A stretch of DNA of 59,662 nucleotides. It comes from Lachnospiraceae bacterium (GTDB lineage Bacteria; Bacillota; Clostridia; Lachnospirales; Lachnospiraceae). The stretch is taken from the NCBI GenBank assembly GCA_014804645.1, contig JAAUZI010000012.1, positions 5,556 to 65,217 on the forward strand, written 5' to 3'. The notes beneath the pieces were generated by a model. The model worked only from the letters and a program-made list of their open reading frames with translations. It was not told the origin of the DNA and made no database searches. The translations under genes were made by a program, and so were the position numbers. This document shows, piece after piece, positions 34,918-43,637 of this stretch (position 1 is its first letter; each line of letters starts with the position of its first letter).

Positions 34918-34942
34918 AAAGATCGTGTATTTTACGATCTTT
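34918..34942 (-). other. Hairpin overlapping the tube gene stop codon
   Basis: AAAGATCGT and its complement ACGATCTTT form a 9-bp stem around a seven-base loop, beginning in the stop codon of the tube gene. Together with the GC-rich hairpin that follows it makes a double structure at the 3' end of the most highly needed message. Confidence 0.55.
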
Positions 34943-35435
34943 AGTTAGGAATCACCAGTTCCTCATAAGCGATCTCAACGCTCTCAATAGCCACATCGCT
35001 TGTCTTTGCATCCAGATCGGGCGCGTTGTACTTGGTCACCCATGCATTAGTCAGAATCCATACTCTGGTTCCGCTGACGGCCGTGGCCATGGTCTGCGGA
35101 GATCCGCCATTGATGTCGATCATCTCGATCTGCACATTGTTACGGGGAATCTCACCTCTCACCTCGCTGACGCACTCCTGGATCCAGGTCTTAAATGCGC
35201 TGTCTAATGTATACCCCATCTTCAGGGTCACATTGCCGTGTTTTACCAGGCCCGGAATCTTGACCGGGGCCAGGCTGTTCGCGTTCCCCTGACGGAACTC
35301 AATCACATCAACCGATGCTTCCACCCCTGTTACCTCACTGAATGCCGCCGTACCGGAGACTCCGTCCACCGTAACCAGGAAGTTCATTTTTGTCAAAGGA
35401 TAGGAAAGTCCTTTACTGTTCTCATACGTTGCCAT
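34941..35435 (-). CDS. CIS inner tube protein (gp19-like, Afp1-like)
   Basis: The 164-aa protein has the length and pattern of T4 gp19/Hcp-like tube subunits in CIS: SYPLTKMNFLVTVDGVSG (11-28), FSEVTGVEASVDVIEFRQGN (32-51), KIPGLVKHGNVTLKMGYT (59-76), a middle helix FKTWIQECVSE, and a C-terminal ESVEIAYEEL. Stacked hexamers form the rigid tube driven into the target. It follows the sheath gene by 47 bases. The 3' hairpins set it apart from its neighbours. Confidence 0.93.
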   Translation of the reverse strand: MATYENSKGLSYPLTKMNFLVTVDGVSGTAAFSEVTGVEASVDVIEFRQGNANSLAPVKIPGLVKHGNVTLKMGYTLDSAFKTWIQECVSEVRGEIPRNNVQIEMIDINGGSPQTMATAVSGTRVWILTNAWVTKYNAPDLDAKTSDVAIESVEIAYEELVIPN

Positions 35436-35482
35436 ATTTTATCTCTCCTTTTGTGTTGCGTTGTTTCTCAACGGTTATTCAA

Positions 35483-37186
35483 TCAGCCCTCTGCCTGCTC
35501 TCCGCCAGACTCAGCGGTATGCTGGGTCACACGGAAGATCACAAATTCCGCAGGACGGGAAGGAGCAATACCAATGTTACAAATCAGTCTGCCGTTCATG
35601 ATGTCGTCGCGGCTCATGGTAGATGACCCGATCTCCACAAAATAGCCCTCGCTCGGTGTGGAACCCGCCAGCATACCGGTTCTCCACATACTGTCAAGGA
35701 ACGAGGAGATGGTCAGGCTGACTCTCTGCCATAGCGCAGCGTCATTGGGCTCAAATACCACCCAGTTGGTATTTGCCTTGATGCTTTCCTCCACATAGAT
35801 GAAAAGACGTCTGACGTTGACATATTTGAATGCCGTGCTGCTGCTGGCAGTCCTTGCGCCCCATACACGGATTCCCTGGCCGGGAATGGCGCGGATCAGG
35901 TTCACACCCTCAGGATTTAAGATATCCTGCTCTGCCTTGGTGTAGTTCACCTTCAATCCGGTACAGAACACGATCTCATTGGCCGGAGCCTTGTGAACAC
36001 CGCGGTTCACATCGGTTCTGGAGTAAATACCCATAACGGCTCCCGACGGCGGAACAAAGTCACTCTTATTGGAGGAACGGTCAAACACCTGAATCCATGG
36101 ATGATACATAGCCGCATAAGTAGAATCGATCACATTGCGGTATTCAATCAGATCCTTGGGCTTATACATATCCTTGGGCATGTCAAATACTGCCACTCTG
36201 CTCTTTAAGTTCTCGCAGTGTGTTACCAGGGATACGATGACTTCCGGGTCTGTGATTCCCGGAATCGCCAGCATACTTACCGTGCCGTTTTCCAGGAAGG
36301 ACTGGATTCCGGTGCGTTTTCCAGGGCCATTGTCCACTCCGATAAAGGTCAGGGCATTAACTTTATCCATGGTTCCGTCAGATCCGCCCTCCAGATTTAT
36401 CATACCGCTCTGGATTCCCTCTCCAAAAATAGCTTCCACAGGATTGCCAATCTCTTCCAGCTGTCCCACGGAAACCTTTACGATCTCGCTCTTTGACAAC
36501 TGAGAACCGATGTAGTTGGGAGACGCAACGTTAAAGCTTAACTCCCCATAGTTTTCCACTTCGTCGTTATAGCGGACACTGACATCTACAGTCACCAGAT
36601 AGAGAACTGTCTTGGGAATGATCCCCTTGTCCACCACCGCTCCTGTGAACGGGACTTCAAAAGTTACCGTATTATCATAGATAGTGGAAATGCGGTTATA
36701 CTCCCCGTTTACCTCTACCAGATCTCCTTCACGGAAACCTTCCACAGACTTTGCCACATAGCCGGTTCCTGACTCGGCGATCAACTGCATTTTGCGTTTT
36801 TCCACTGTGCTTAAGGAAACCTGGATACGGTTGCCCCATTTTCCTTCATTAGCAGCCTCCAGAGAGAGGTTTCCCATCTCCTTTTTAGCTGCCACTGCAT
36901 CCTTGGGAATGACGCGGGATACATAGCAACGAGTGCCTCCGTTGATAAAAAACTGTTCCACACTGTTTGCCAGATAGCGGTACTCACCATGAGTAAACTC
37001 GCTTAAAAATCCTCCAAACTGCTTTACAAAAGATTTGAAACTTGTTACCAGGGACGGAGCTCCGATTGTGGGACCTTTTTCCGCAAAGCCGATAAATCCG
37101 GCGGTGCTGGTTCCCACACCTTCTATGCTCCGCGGAGAGTTGTCATACTCTTCCACGTATACGCCCGGTGTAAAATATTCTGCCAT
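35483..37186 (-). CDS. CIS contractile sheath protein (Afp2-4-like)
   Basis: The 567-aa protein opens with the signature AEYFTPGVYVEEYDNSPRSI (2-21) and STAGFIGFAEKGP, and closes with the sheath core: RVWGARTASS, KYVNVRRLFIYVEESIKANTNWVVFEPND and a C-terminal strand (about 440-560). Only one sheath gene is present, where Afp-type clusters have three. ATG 37186 is preferred because AGGAG precedes it and the family begins M-A/P-x-Y-x-x-PGVYVEE; an in-frame start at 37237 overlaps the PAAR-like gene spacing region. The extended C-terminal strand links subunits and carries the contraction. Confidence 0.95.
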   Translation of the reverse strand: MAEYFTPGVYVEEYDNSPRSIEGVGTSTAGFIGFAEKGPTIGAPSLVTSFKSFVKQFGGFLSEFTHGEYRYLANSVEQFFINGGTRCYVSRVIPKDAVAAKKEMGNLSLEAANEGKWGNRIQVSLSTVEKRKMQLIAESGTGYVAKSVEGFREGDLVEVNGEYNRISTIYDNTVTFEVPFTGAVVDKGIIPKTVLYLVTVDVSVRYNDEVENYGELSFNVASPNYIGSQLSKSEIVKVSVGQLEEIGNPVEAIFGEGIQSGMINLEGGSDGTMDKVNALTFIGVDNGPGKRTGIQSFLENGTVSMLAIPGITDPEVIVSLVTHCENLKSRVAVFDMPKDMYKPKDLIEYRNVIDSTYAAMYHPWIQVFDRSSNKSDFVPPSGAVMGIYSRTDVNRGVHKAPANEIVFCTGLKVNYTKAEQDILNPEGVNLIRAIPGQGIRVWGARTASSSTAFKYVNVRRLFIYVEESIKANTNWVVFEPNDAALWQRVSLTISSFLDSMWRTGMLAGSTPSEGYFVEIGSSTMSRDDIMNGRLICNIGIAPSRPAEFVIFRVTQHTAESGGEQAEG

Positions 37187-37240
37187 AATAGTAGTTCTCC
37201 TTTCGTTCTCTCTTTTCATTAAGTACAATAGTACCATACA

Positions 37241-37630
37241 TCATGTTATGGCTGCCTTGGCCTGCCCGGGGGCGGTAATGCTGATAACGCCTGCCCCATT
37301 GGCACACATCAAGGTACAGTCATTGGTAAGGCAGGGCTTTTTGCCGATCAATACAGTGGGCTTAGTCGGTATCCATGTTCCTGCCGGCACGCAAACACAC
37401 GGCTGCGGGGTCAGGACCCCGAGGGCCGCCGCCGTAGCCGCCGCCACCTGCGGATTGGCCATGGACGTACACATCCCAAAGGGAGTGATATTGCCCGGCT
37501 GACAGTCCTGAATCGTCGCTATGGGTTTTCCCTCTGCCATACAAACTGTCTGGGAGGTTGCGTTGATTGTTCCGGGCGCCGTTCCAAACGTACATACCGC
37601 CGACGCTCCTGTTACTACGATTTGTGCCAT
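37241..37630 (-). CDS. PAAR-like spike-tip protein (DUF4280)
   Basis: The 129-aa protein shows the DUF4280 pattern: VVTGASAVCTFGTAPG, several conserved cysteines (C13, C30, C43, C52, C77, C79), PCVCVPAGTWIPTKPTVLIGKKPCLTNDCTLMCANGAGVISI. This family folds like PAAR and caps the spike of CIS and T6SS, often with cysteine/histidine metal ligands. It is encoded before the sheath, about nine kilobases upstream of the spike gene in the transcript, rather than next to it. Confidence 0.88.
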   Translation of the reverse strand: MAQIVVTGASAVCTFGTAPGTINATSQTVCMAEGKPIATIQDCQPGNITPFGMCTSMANPQVAAATAAALGVLTPQPCVCVPAGTWIPTKPTVLIGKKPCLTNDCTLMCANGAGVISITAPGQAKAAIT

Positions 37631-37642
37631 ATGCCCTGCTCC

Positions 37643-38383
37643 TTATATCAGTTTTGCTTCCTCCAAATTGTGGAAGTCCACTGTTTTGAATTTCACATTG
37701 CCTTTTACCACATACCGAACCAGATGCAGCATACGAGCAGCGTCATCCCTGACCCGTATCAAAAAGTTTCCGTCCGGTGTGGTCTTTCCGAAAATAATTC
37801 GGGCAATCGGAGAATTCACGGAAAATGGCTCCTGCAACGGCTGACTGATCTTTATGGAAGATTCGGATACCTCCTTAACCACCACAAACGGCTCGTAAGT
37901 CTGTTTGTCCGGGTGGATCAAACCATAATAAATGTCATCCATGCCTGACCTGTGGGTCTTAAACAGCTTCATAATGCGTTTTCTCTCATCAAATTCACTG
38001 ATACAGCAACAGGTCGAGCCTAGATTTACTGCCTGCACACTCTCCAGTCCCGGAAGTTGTCCCGAGAAAGTGATAATGGGCTGAATACTTGCCGTGTTCT
38101 CTGACGGTATCAGGAACACTTCCTTAACAGGCAGTTGTTTGTCCAGCATTTCATATTCCACGGATACCTGGCATGGCTCATAACCCTGGGCCATGATCTC
38201 CAGATCACCGTCCTCCCGTCCGCAATTCAGGAATACGTAGTTACCGCTTCCTCTTGGAATGGGCCGGATTGGCTTCCCGTTCTTATAAAATCTGACATTC
38301 CTCTCCTCCAACTCTGCTCCGGTTGTGGTATCAATGAGCCGGATCAATAGATCCAACTTAAAGCAAATGACAGATGCATCCAC
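37643..38383 (-). CDS. CIS-associated protein with N-terminal carboxypeptidase-regulatory-like domain
   Basis: The 246-aa protein starts with a beta-sandwich-like segment (about 10-95: LIRLIDTTTGAELEERNVRF, NGKPIRP, GNYVFLNCG) resembling a CarboxypepD-regulatory/Ig-like domain. A second half with no recognised family follows (YYGLIHPDKQTYEPFVVV, GKTTPDGNFLIRVRDD). It sits between the cap and PAAR-like genes with gaps of three and twelve bases, so it is probably structural. Two cysteine clusters (CCCIS near 125) stand out for a cytoplasmically assembled part. Confidence 0.5.
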   Translation of the reverse strand: MDASVICFKLDLLIRLIDTTTGAELEERNVRFYKNGKPIRPIPRGSGNYVFLNCGREDGDLEIMAQGYEPCQVSVEYEMLDKQLPVKEVFLIPSENTASIQPIITFSGQLPGLESVQAVNLGSTCCCISEFDERKRIMKLFKTHRSGMDDIYYGLIHPDKQTYEPFVVVKEVSESSIKISQPLQEPFSVNSPIARIIFGKTTPDGNFLIRVRDDAARMLHLVRYVVKGNVKFKTVDFHNLEEAKLI

Positions 38384-38386
38384 CTG

Positions 38387-38983
38387 CTATCCTTCTCCTC
38401 CTTCCTCTCCTGTAATGTGCAGTCCAAACCTTGCGTCCACAACACGAGGTGTGTCAATGACCACTTCGCTGGACAGAAATACGGGTGCCGCCTTGTAGAA
38501 CAGGCTGATCTGATATGGCTTATTGACAGCCTGCCACACCCTGACTTTCTCCTCCAAACTTATCTTCGCCTGAGACAGTACAATGGGAGGTTCCTGCGTT
38601 GTAAGCCAAGACTGCAGTTGGTTGGGAAGAACAGAACTGTTGTCATTGACAATCTGTGCCACTCTTCCAATGATTTTTTGTATATCCGGCGCCTTTAATC
38701 CCATCTGGGAGGAACCGTTTATAAAGACCATATAGTAAAGGCCATATGGCCTGGGCGGCTTTTGTAGCTGTACCCTCCCCTTTTGCACAAAAGGGGGCTG
38801 GGTCACATCACTCTCTTCCCTGATATCATACAGATACAATCCCAAAATGTAGTCCACATCCTGATCTGTGGGGGAAGAGATTTCTATATTATTGGGAGAC
38901 GGGATAGGCTCCGGGCACATTTTTTTGCGCAGCATTCTGACAATATGGGCGCTGACGTCTGCAATAATAGGATAATCTGCCAT
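38387..38983 (-). CDS. Pvc16-like CIS cap protein (DUF4255)
   Basis: The 198-aa protein starting at ATG 38983 (MADYPIIADVSAHIVRML) matches the Pvc16 N-terminal/DUF4255 family: SSPTDQDVDYILGLYLYDIREES, PPRPYGLYYMVFINGSS, IIGRVAQIVNDNSS, IVLSQAKISLEEKVRVW. These proteins close the distal end of tube and sheath. The frame is open further upstream to 39373, but that part overlaps the 868-aa gene out of frame and reads as nonsense. The true start lies two bases after that gene's stop. Confidence 0.88.
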   Translation of the reverse strand: MADYPIIADVSAHIVRMLRKKMCPEPIPSPNNIEISSPTDQDVDYILGLYLYDIREESDVTQPPFVQKGRVQLQKPPRPYGLYYMVFINGSSQMGLKAPDIQKIIGRVAQIVNDNSSVLPNQLQSWLTTQEPPIVLSQAKISLEEKVRVWQAVNKPYQISLFYKAAPVFLSSEVVIDTPRVVDARFGLHITGEEGGEG

Positions 38984-38985
38984 AC

Positions 38986-41592
38986 TTACCCCTCTCCTTC
39001 CTGCAATGCATCCACAAGCTCCTGGGCACGTTTCTGCATTTGCGAACTTAATGCCACTCCATAATCCGTGGTATCTATATACTCCGCCTGACACTGGAAA
39101 CAGGCAATCGCGTCTTCCTCCGCCAGATATGGTACATTCTGCACCTTGACAGGCGTTGTCAGCTTCTCTTTCGAGCCGTCCTGCCTCACCATCTGATCGC
39201 TGTACACAGTAAAACGAAAGACATTTGATTTTTTCGTCAAGGTCACTTCTTTTCTCGAATCGCTGTATACGTAGCGGTATCCGCTGCACAGCCCTATAAG
39301 CCGCAGAGGAATATATTCCGCGGATTCCCCTTTCAGTTTTTGGAAAATATATCCATTTCCATCTTTCACACACTGATTCAGAAAAGTCTGTGCCATATCT
39401 GCCGCCTGACGGTTTCCCGACTGCCCGACACGGTTCAGCGCCGCCGTAGCCGCCGCTTTGTCCGCGTCGCTTAAATTGTCAAAGGCATCCCCAAAAACCG
39501 CCTCGATCGCCGCCTGGATATCCTCTTCCCTCAAGCCGCTTACTGCGCCTGACGTTTCATTTCCTGTTCCGCCGGACCCGTTTCCTGTCCCGCCGGACCC
39601 GCTTCCTGTTCCGCCGGTTCCGCTTCCTTCCGCTCCCGTGTCCGTTGTACTGCCGCCTCCGTATAGATCATGGAGACTGCTCTCCTTACTGTCCTCTATA
39701 GCTCTGTCAATATCCCTTAAAAGCTGAGAATTTCCCGAATTCTCCACCTTGTCCCGGATTTCCTCCAAAGCGCTTTCCGCCCCCAGGGAAGCCAGGCTGT
39801 CTATCACATTTCCCAGACTGTCATTGCCTGAAATATTGCCATCGGCAATCATGGAGAGAGCGGAATTTTTCATCTGGTTTATATTGTTCAGGGTAGTGTT
39901 GTCTCCCGCCTGGTTGGCCGCCTGGGCTTTCTGGGCCGCCGTACTTGAAGAACTGGTGAGAATCGCGTTCAGATCCTGTTCCATGGCCCCGATTTCCTCA
40001 TCAGCCTGCGCGATCAACGCCTCATACTTTCTGGCAGTACTCAAATCATTGTTATCCAATGCGTCTGCCCGTTTTTCCAGCAACTCTTCCTTTCGGCTCT
40101 CCATTTTCTGAATCTCTGACTGCAATCCCTCCTCCTCACCGGAGATAGATCGAGCCTGATTCTGTAACCACAAAATATGATCGTCAATGGTCTCTCCTGC
40201 CTTGGCCCGAAAATCATCATTGGCTGCCCAATCGTAAAAGGTTTCCGCCTGCTCGATCCGCTCGTAAAGATATTCCACAGCATCTGCTGCCGACATCCGT
40301 TTCGTCTTTGCCAGTATCAGATACTGGAATTCCGATTTCGCTCCATTGGCCACGGACTTTCTGTCATCCAACACCTGATTTCTTGCCGCCTGGCCGACTC
40401 CATTTGCCACCGCCGCCTGATAAGCGCCTCCTGCTCCCTGCGACAATATCTGTAGATACTTGTTCTCCGCAGTCTCCAGCAGCTCCCCATCCAGCAGCGC
40501 CAGCTCTCTTTCCGCGTCCGCCACGACGTCATCCTGAATATGGTAAAGATCCTGTAATTCCAAAAGCAGCGTCTCGATCTGGGAATTCCACCCTCCTGCG
40601 GACCCGTTCACTACCTGCATACTTTTTCTGTATTCCGCATTTTTCAGAACCGTTTCCCCTTGCTCCAGCGTTTTTCCCGAATGCTCAATATAGCTTTCCT
40701 GGCAGTTTTGGAGGCTGGTTCCTATGGCGTCGCTGACGTTTGTGTTTTCCACAAACTGTTTGTCGTCATAGCTTTCCGCATTGTATCCCTGGCCGGAGCA
40801 GATATTCTGAAGATTCGTCAGCCAATTGTTATCAATCTCAGACAACTGGTAAAAAATTTCCGCCCTTCTCCTCGCATCAATTTGGCTCATAAGAGTGCTG
40901 ACGATCTCTGCCAGCTCCTTCTTATCCGAATTTTGAAGACTCTCATAGCAGATCTGGAGTCCTGCCAGCTGCTGGTCACACTGGGCAGTAACCTCATTTC
41001 TCAAATCTAATACAAAAAACGCCCGGAGTCTTGTGTAATAATATTTATCCACGCCAGTGCTTTCCGAGGAAAACACGTTGTCATACTGAAGGCGGATGGG
41101 CTCCAATTCCGGCAGGTTGTACAGATCATAAGGGTCTGGCGTATCAAAAATACTGATTACCTGGCCGCTCCTGGCATCCCGGGTGATGCCGTCGGAACCG
41201 GTATAGCAGGTTACCCACAAATCCGCCAGTTCCGACTCGGGAATCACTGTTCCCTGGTCCGAGATATCGGAGAGACCTACGGCATCCGTAATGTCAAACC
41301 ATGCGCCGCCCGCCAACTCCGACTTATAGTAGATACTGGTCTGGTTTGAATCTGTGGCACTTTCCATGGCCTTCTCATACAACTCATCTGTGAGGGCCTG
41401 AATGTGTATAAGATATGTACCGATAAACAGCGTGGAGTCCTCAATCACATGGAAAGACGTATACTGTTCATATGTCACGGCCTTGGATTCGTCAAAAACA
41501 GCGCCTTGGGCCATTTGACAGCACAGGATCCACGTAAAGACACTTACGCTCAAAATTGCCGCTGCTATTCTGCCTTTTCTTCCTGCTTTCAT
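38986..41592 (-). CDS. Exported coiled-coil protein with Gly-rich linker and stalk domain
   Basis: The 868-aa protein has a signal peptide (about 1-31), a beta-rich N-part, then long helices (about 200-630; QSEIQKMESRKEELLEKRAD). A linker of G/S/T/N repeats (644-686, SGSGGTGNGSGGTGN) and a C-terminal domain with the copper-amine-oxidase-N-like stalk pattern follow (about 740-838: AEYIPLRLIGLCSG, YVYSDSRKEVTLTK, VQNVPYLAEEDAIACF). Such stalk domains occur in exported envelope proteins of Clostridia. The start overlaps the TolC-like gene by four bases. It could line or brace a passage through the wall; this is inference. Confidence 0.7.
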   Translation of the reverse strand: MKAGRKGRIAAAILSVSVFTWILCCQMAQGAVFDESKAVTYEQYTSFHVIEDSTLFIGTYLIHIQALTDELYEKAMESATDSNQTSIYYKSELAGGAWFDITDAVGLSDISDQGTVIPESELADLWVTCYTGSDGITRDARSGQVISIFDTPDPYDLYNLPELEPIRLQYDNVFSSESTGVDKYYYTRLRAFFVLDLRNEVTAQCDQQLAGLQICYESLQNSDKKELAEIVSTLMSQIDARRRAEIFYQLSEIDNNWLTNLQNICSGQGYNAESYDDKQFVENTNVSDAIGTSLQNCQESYIEHSGKTLEQGETVLKNAEYRKSMQVVNGSAGGWNSQIETLLLELQDLYHIQDDVVADAERELALLDGELLETAENKYLQILSQGAGGAYQAAVANGVGQAARNQVLDDRKSVANGAKSEFQYLILAKTKRMSAADAVEYLYERIEQAETFYDWAANDDFRAKAGETIDDHILWLQNQARSISGEEEGLQSEIQKMESRKEELLEKRADALDNNDLSTARKYEALIAQADEEIGAMEQDLNAILTSSSSTAAQKAQAANQAGDNTTLNNINQMKNSALSMIADGNISGNDSLGNVIDSLASLGAESALEEIRDKVENSGNSQLLRDIDRAIEDSKESSLHDLYGGGSTTDTGAEGSGTGGTGSGSGGTGNGSGGTGNETSGAVSGLREEDIQAAIEAVFGDAFDNLSDADKAAATAALNRVGQSGNRQAADMAQTFLNQCVKDGNGYIFQKLKGESAEYIPLRLIGLCSGYRYVYSDSRKEVTLTKKSNVFRFTVYSDQMVRQDGSKEKLTTPVKVQNVPYLAEEDAIACFQCQAEYIDTTDYGVALSSQMQKRAQELVDALQEGEG

Positions 41593-43637
41593 GTTCCCTC
41601 CGGGTTCTTCATAAGTTTCAAATTACCGGTTTCAAAGTATCCTGTATATTTTAATATGGAATCTTCCCCATAAAATTCAATGATCAGCTGTTCCATACTG
41701 CCCTGCATCAGGGGAAGGTACTTAAAGCCTGTGTTTATGGGAATCGGAGTACTGGTGACCAGATACTTCCCATCCTCATTCTTCACCAGATAATAGGCGA
41801 TCTGCTCTGACGCATCGGGCTTTAACGTGATAGTCACCATTTCGGTGACGCTGCCTGTCTGGCTTGTGTAGGTGCCTATCTCCAGATTTTCCGAACTTAC
41901 GGTGGTATACCCTTTTACAATTTGAAGCGGCCCGCTGTAAACATCAGGGTCTATGACACAGTCATCTATAAATGTGTCTCCGTCATAAAACCTGAGTTTC
42001 ACCTCCGACACACTGTCTGTTGCCAGCGCCAGATGCCGGATGGTCTTATCGATCTCTGTGCGGTCGCCAATGCGTGTTCCGTCACACCATAGTTCAAAAT
42101 GGGACACACTGATGTCAAAATCATCAGGGATGCCTACCCCGACCCTAAACTCCTGCTCCTGGATAATGGATTCAATGTAATAGTAAGCGCCCTCGGCATA
42201 CTCATCTTCCACATAGCTGTTCCCGCCGCTGCCGGCATTTAAATCCGTCCCTGTTCCTTCCATAAGAGCCGTGATTCCTCCGCAAGTCAGCCTGTCAAAG
42301 GAATACAGGGCCTGGGAATACAGGGCCAGTGCCTCGAACATTTCATTCTGCATATTCTCGTATTCATCCAAAGAAGCCTTATATTCATCATAGCTCAGTT
42401 CTCCCAGACGGTTTAAAACCGCATCTGCTTCCAGCTGTTTTTTGGCGTCCTCCACCTGTTCGATGAGAGACATATAGGTATTTCTCAAACTGATCAGATT
42501 GTTGAAACCGTCCTCCACCTGCTGGGTCAGATCCTGCTTTGCATTGTTCTTCTCAAGAAGGGCATCCTGATATTCCAAAGCCGCCTCATACAGTGCATAC
42601 GGCTCATCCTCCACATACCGGATACCTGAGATCTGTCCCTTAAACCACTCCCTGGGAACGCGGATAAAAAGAATCCTTTTCTTCCCCTGCCAGGGGGCAT
42701 CGATAGCAACTAAAAATTCCTCATACTTGCTCTTAAACGCCTTGCCATTGATTTTCTGCCCTGCTATGGCCTGATTCACATACTCGGAAATATATCCCAT
42801 CTTGCCGCCATACTGCCCCGCCATCAAATTATAATTGGTCCGCAGGGAGATGAGACTGGTGGTGGCATTCATGGAAACTTCATAATAATTTTCATCTCTG
42901 TCGAGCGTATATTGAATCAAATCCTGTAACTGGTTTCTCTGTATGCTGAAATCTACAAACGGGTTCTCAAACTGATATCCTGTGGTAACATCCATGCCAA
43001 CAGCAGTCGATAACTTCTTTTTATCTGCCTCTAAACTTCTTTTGTCTGCCGCAATCTTGTCGTTCAGTGCCTTGATAGCTTTTTCCATGGCATCTATATC
43101 ACTCTGGGTCGCCTGCCCCAGTTTCAGCCGCAGCCGGTTTTTTTCAAGGGTCGTCTCCATAGAAGAAAGCCTGTCTTCATTAAAGGAAATGGTATCCTGC
43201 AATACTACGATATCCACATACAGATTGGATACGTTCTCATACACCGCCAGCATCTGATCTGTCATTTTGTGCTTTACTATGTCGATCTCCGCCTGAATCT
43301 CAATCGGTTTAAACTGAAACTCATACGCCTCTGACAAATCGGGCTTTTCCGGAAATTTGAAAGAGAGAAGAGGCGTCCATCGGAAGGTTGACATATTTTT
43401 CTGTTTCAGCCTGATAGATTTGATAGCCTGTTTTAAGGATACCTCCTTCACCTGAAGCTCACTTTCCAGTTTCTCATAATCCGAACTGTTGGCCAGCGCT
43501 GTTTTCTTGACCATATCCAGAGTCAGGAGACGCTCTGCCGCCTGAACCTGCATTTGCCCGCTTGCGCCGGGAGAACTGATGAGAACAGCCGCTGCAAGGA
43601 GGGCGATCAGACTCTTTGCCAATACATTTTTTCTCAT
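41589..43637 (-). CDS. TolC-like exported protein in the CIS operon
   Basis: The 682-aa protein has a signal peptide (about 1-33, with hydrophobic ALLAAAVLISSPGA). An outer-membrane-efflux-type helical body (about 38-460) follows, with the hallmark pattern of paired long helices (LTLDMVKKTALANSSDYEKL; TLEKNRLRLKLGQATQSDIDAM; a later VEDGFNNLISLRNTYMSLIEQVEDAKKQLE). A C-terminal beta domain follows (about 480-682), including a stretch with GDTFIDDCVIDPD. TolC-like proteins belong to diderm envelopes; in a presumed monoderm this must act as a helical wall-spanning or surface protein. It is coupled to the MORN-protein gene and the 868-aa gene by ATGA-type overlaps, so all three are made together. 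Confidence 0.78.
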   Translation of the reverse strand: MRKNVLAKSLIALLAAAVLISSPGASGQMQVQAAERLLTLDMVKKTALANSSDYEKLESELQVKEVSLKQAIKSIRLKQKNMSTFRWTPLLSFKFPEKPDLSEAYEFQFKPIEIQAEIDIVKHKMTDQMLAVYENVSNLYVDIVVLQDTISFNEDRLSSMETTLEKNRLRLKLGQATQSDIDAMEKAIKALNDKIAADKRSLEADKKKLSTAVGMDVTTGYQFENPFVDFSIQRNQLQDLIQYTLDRDENYYEVSMNATTSLISLRTNYNLMAGQYGGKMGYISEYVNQAIAGQKINGKAFKSKYEEFLVAIDAPWQGKKRILFIRVPREWFKGQISGIRYVEDEPYALYEAALEYQDALLEKNNAKQDLTQQVEDGFNNLISLRNTYMSLIEQVEDAKKQLEADAVLNRLGELSYDEYKASLDEYENMQNEMFEALALYSQALYSFDRLTCGGITALMEGTGTDLNAGSGGNSYVEDEYAEGAYYYIESIIQEQEFRVGVGIPDDFDISVSHFELWCDGTRIGDRTEIDKTIRHLALATDSVSEVKLRFYDGDTFIDDCVIDPDVYSGPLQIVKGYTTVSSENLEIGTYTSQTGSVTEMVTITLKPDASEQIAYYLVKNEDGKYLVTSTPIPINTGFKYLPLMQGSMEQLIIEFYGEDSILKYTGYFETGNLKLMKNPEGT

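Noticed and set aside
27315..37186. Type VI secretion system
   Set aside because: No TssJ/L/M, TssK, ClpV or split TssB/TssC sheath; hub and spike are separate gpD and gpV-like genes and the sheath is a single Afp-like protein.
20564..37630. Prophage interpretation of the tail genes
   Set aside because: No terminase, portal, capsid, integrase or lysis genes; instead AAA ATPases, DUF4255 cap and DUF4280 tip, which mark a contractile injection system.
38984..39373. N-terminal extension of the DUF4255 cap frame
   Set aside because: It overlaps the 868-aa gene out of frame, reads as low-quality sequence, and the family start fits the ATG at 38983.
39560..39660. GC-rich tandem DNA repeats in the 868-aa gene as a separate element
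   Set aside because: They encode the Gly/Ser/Thr/Asn linker of the protein and keep the frame.
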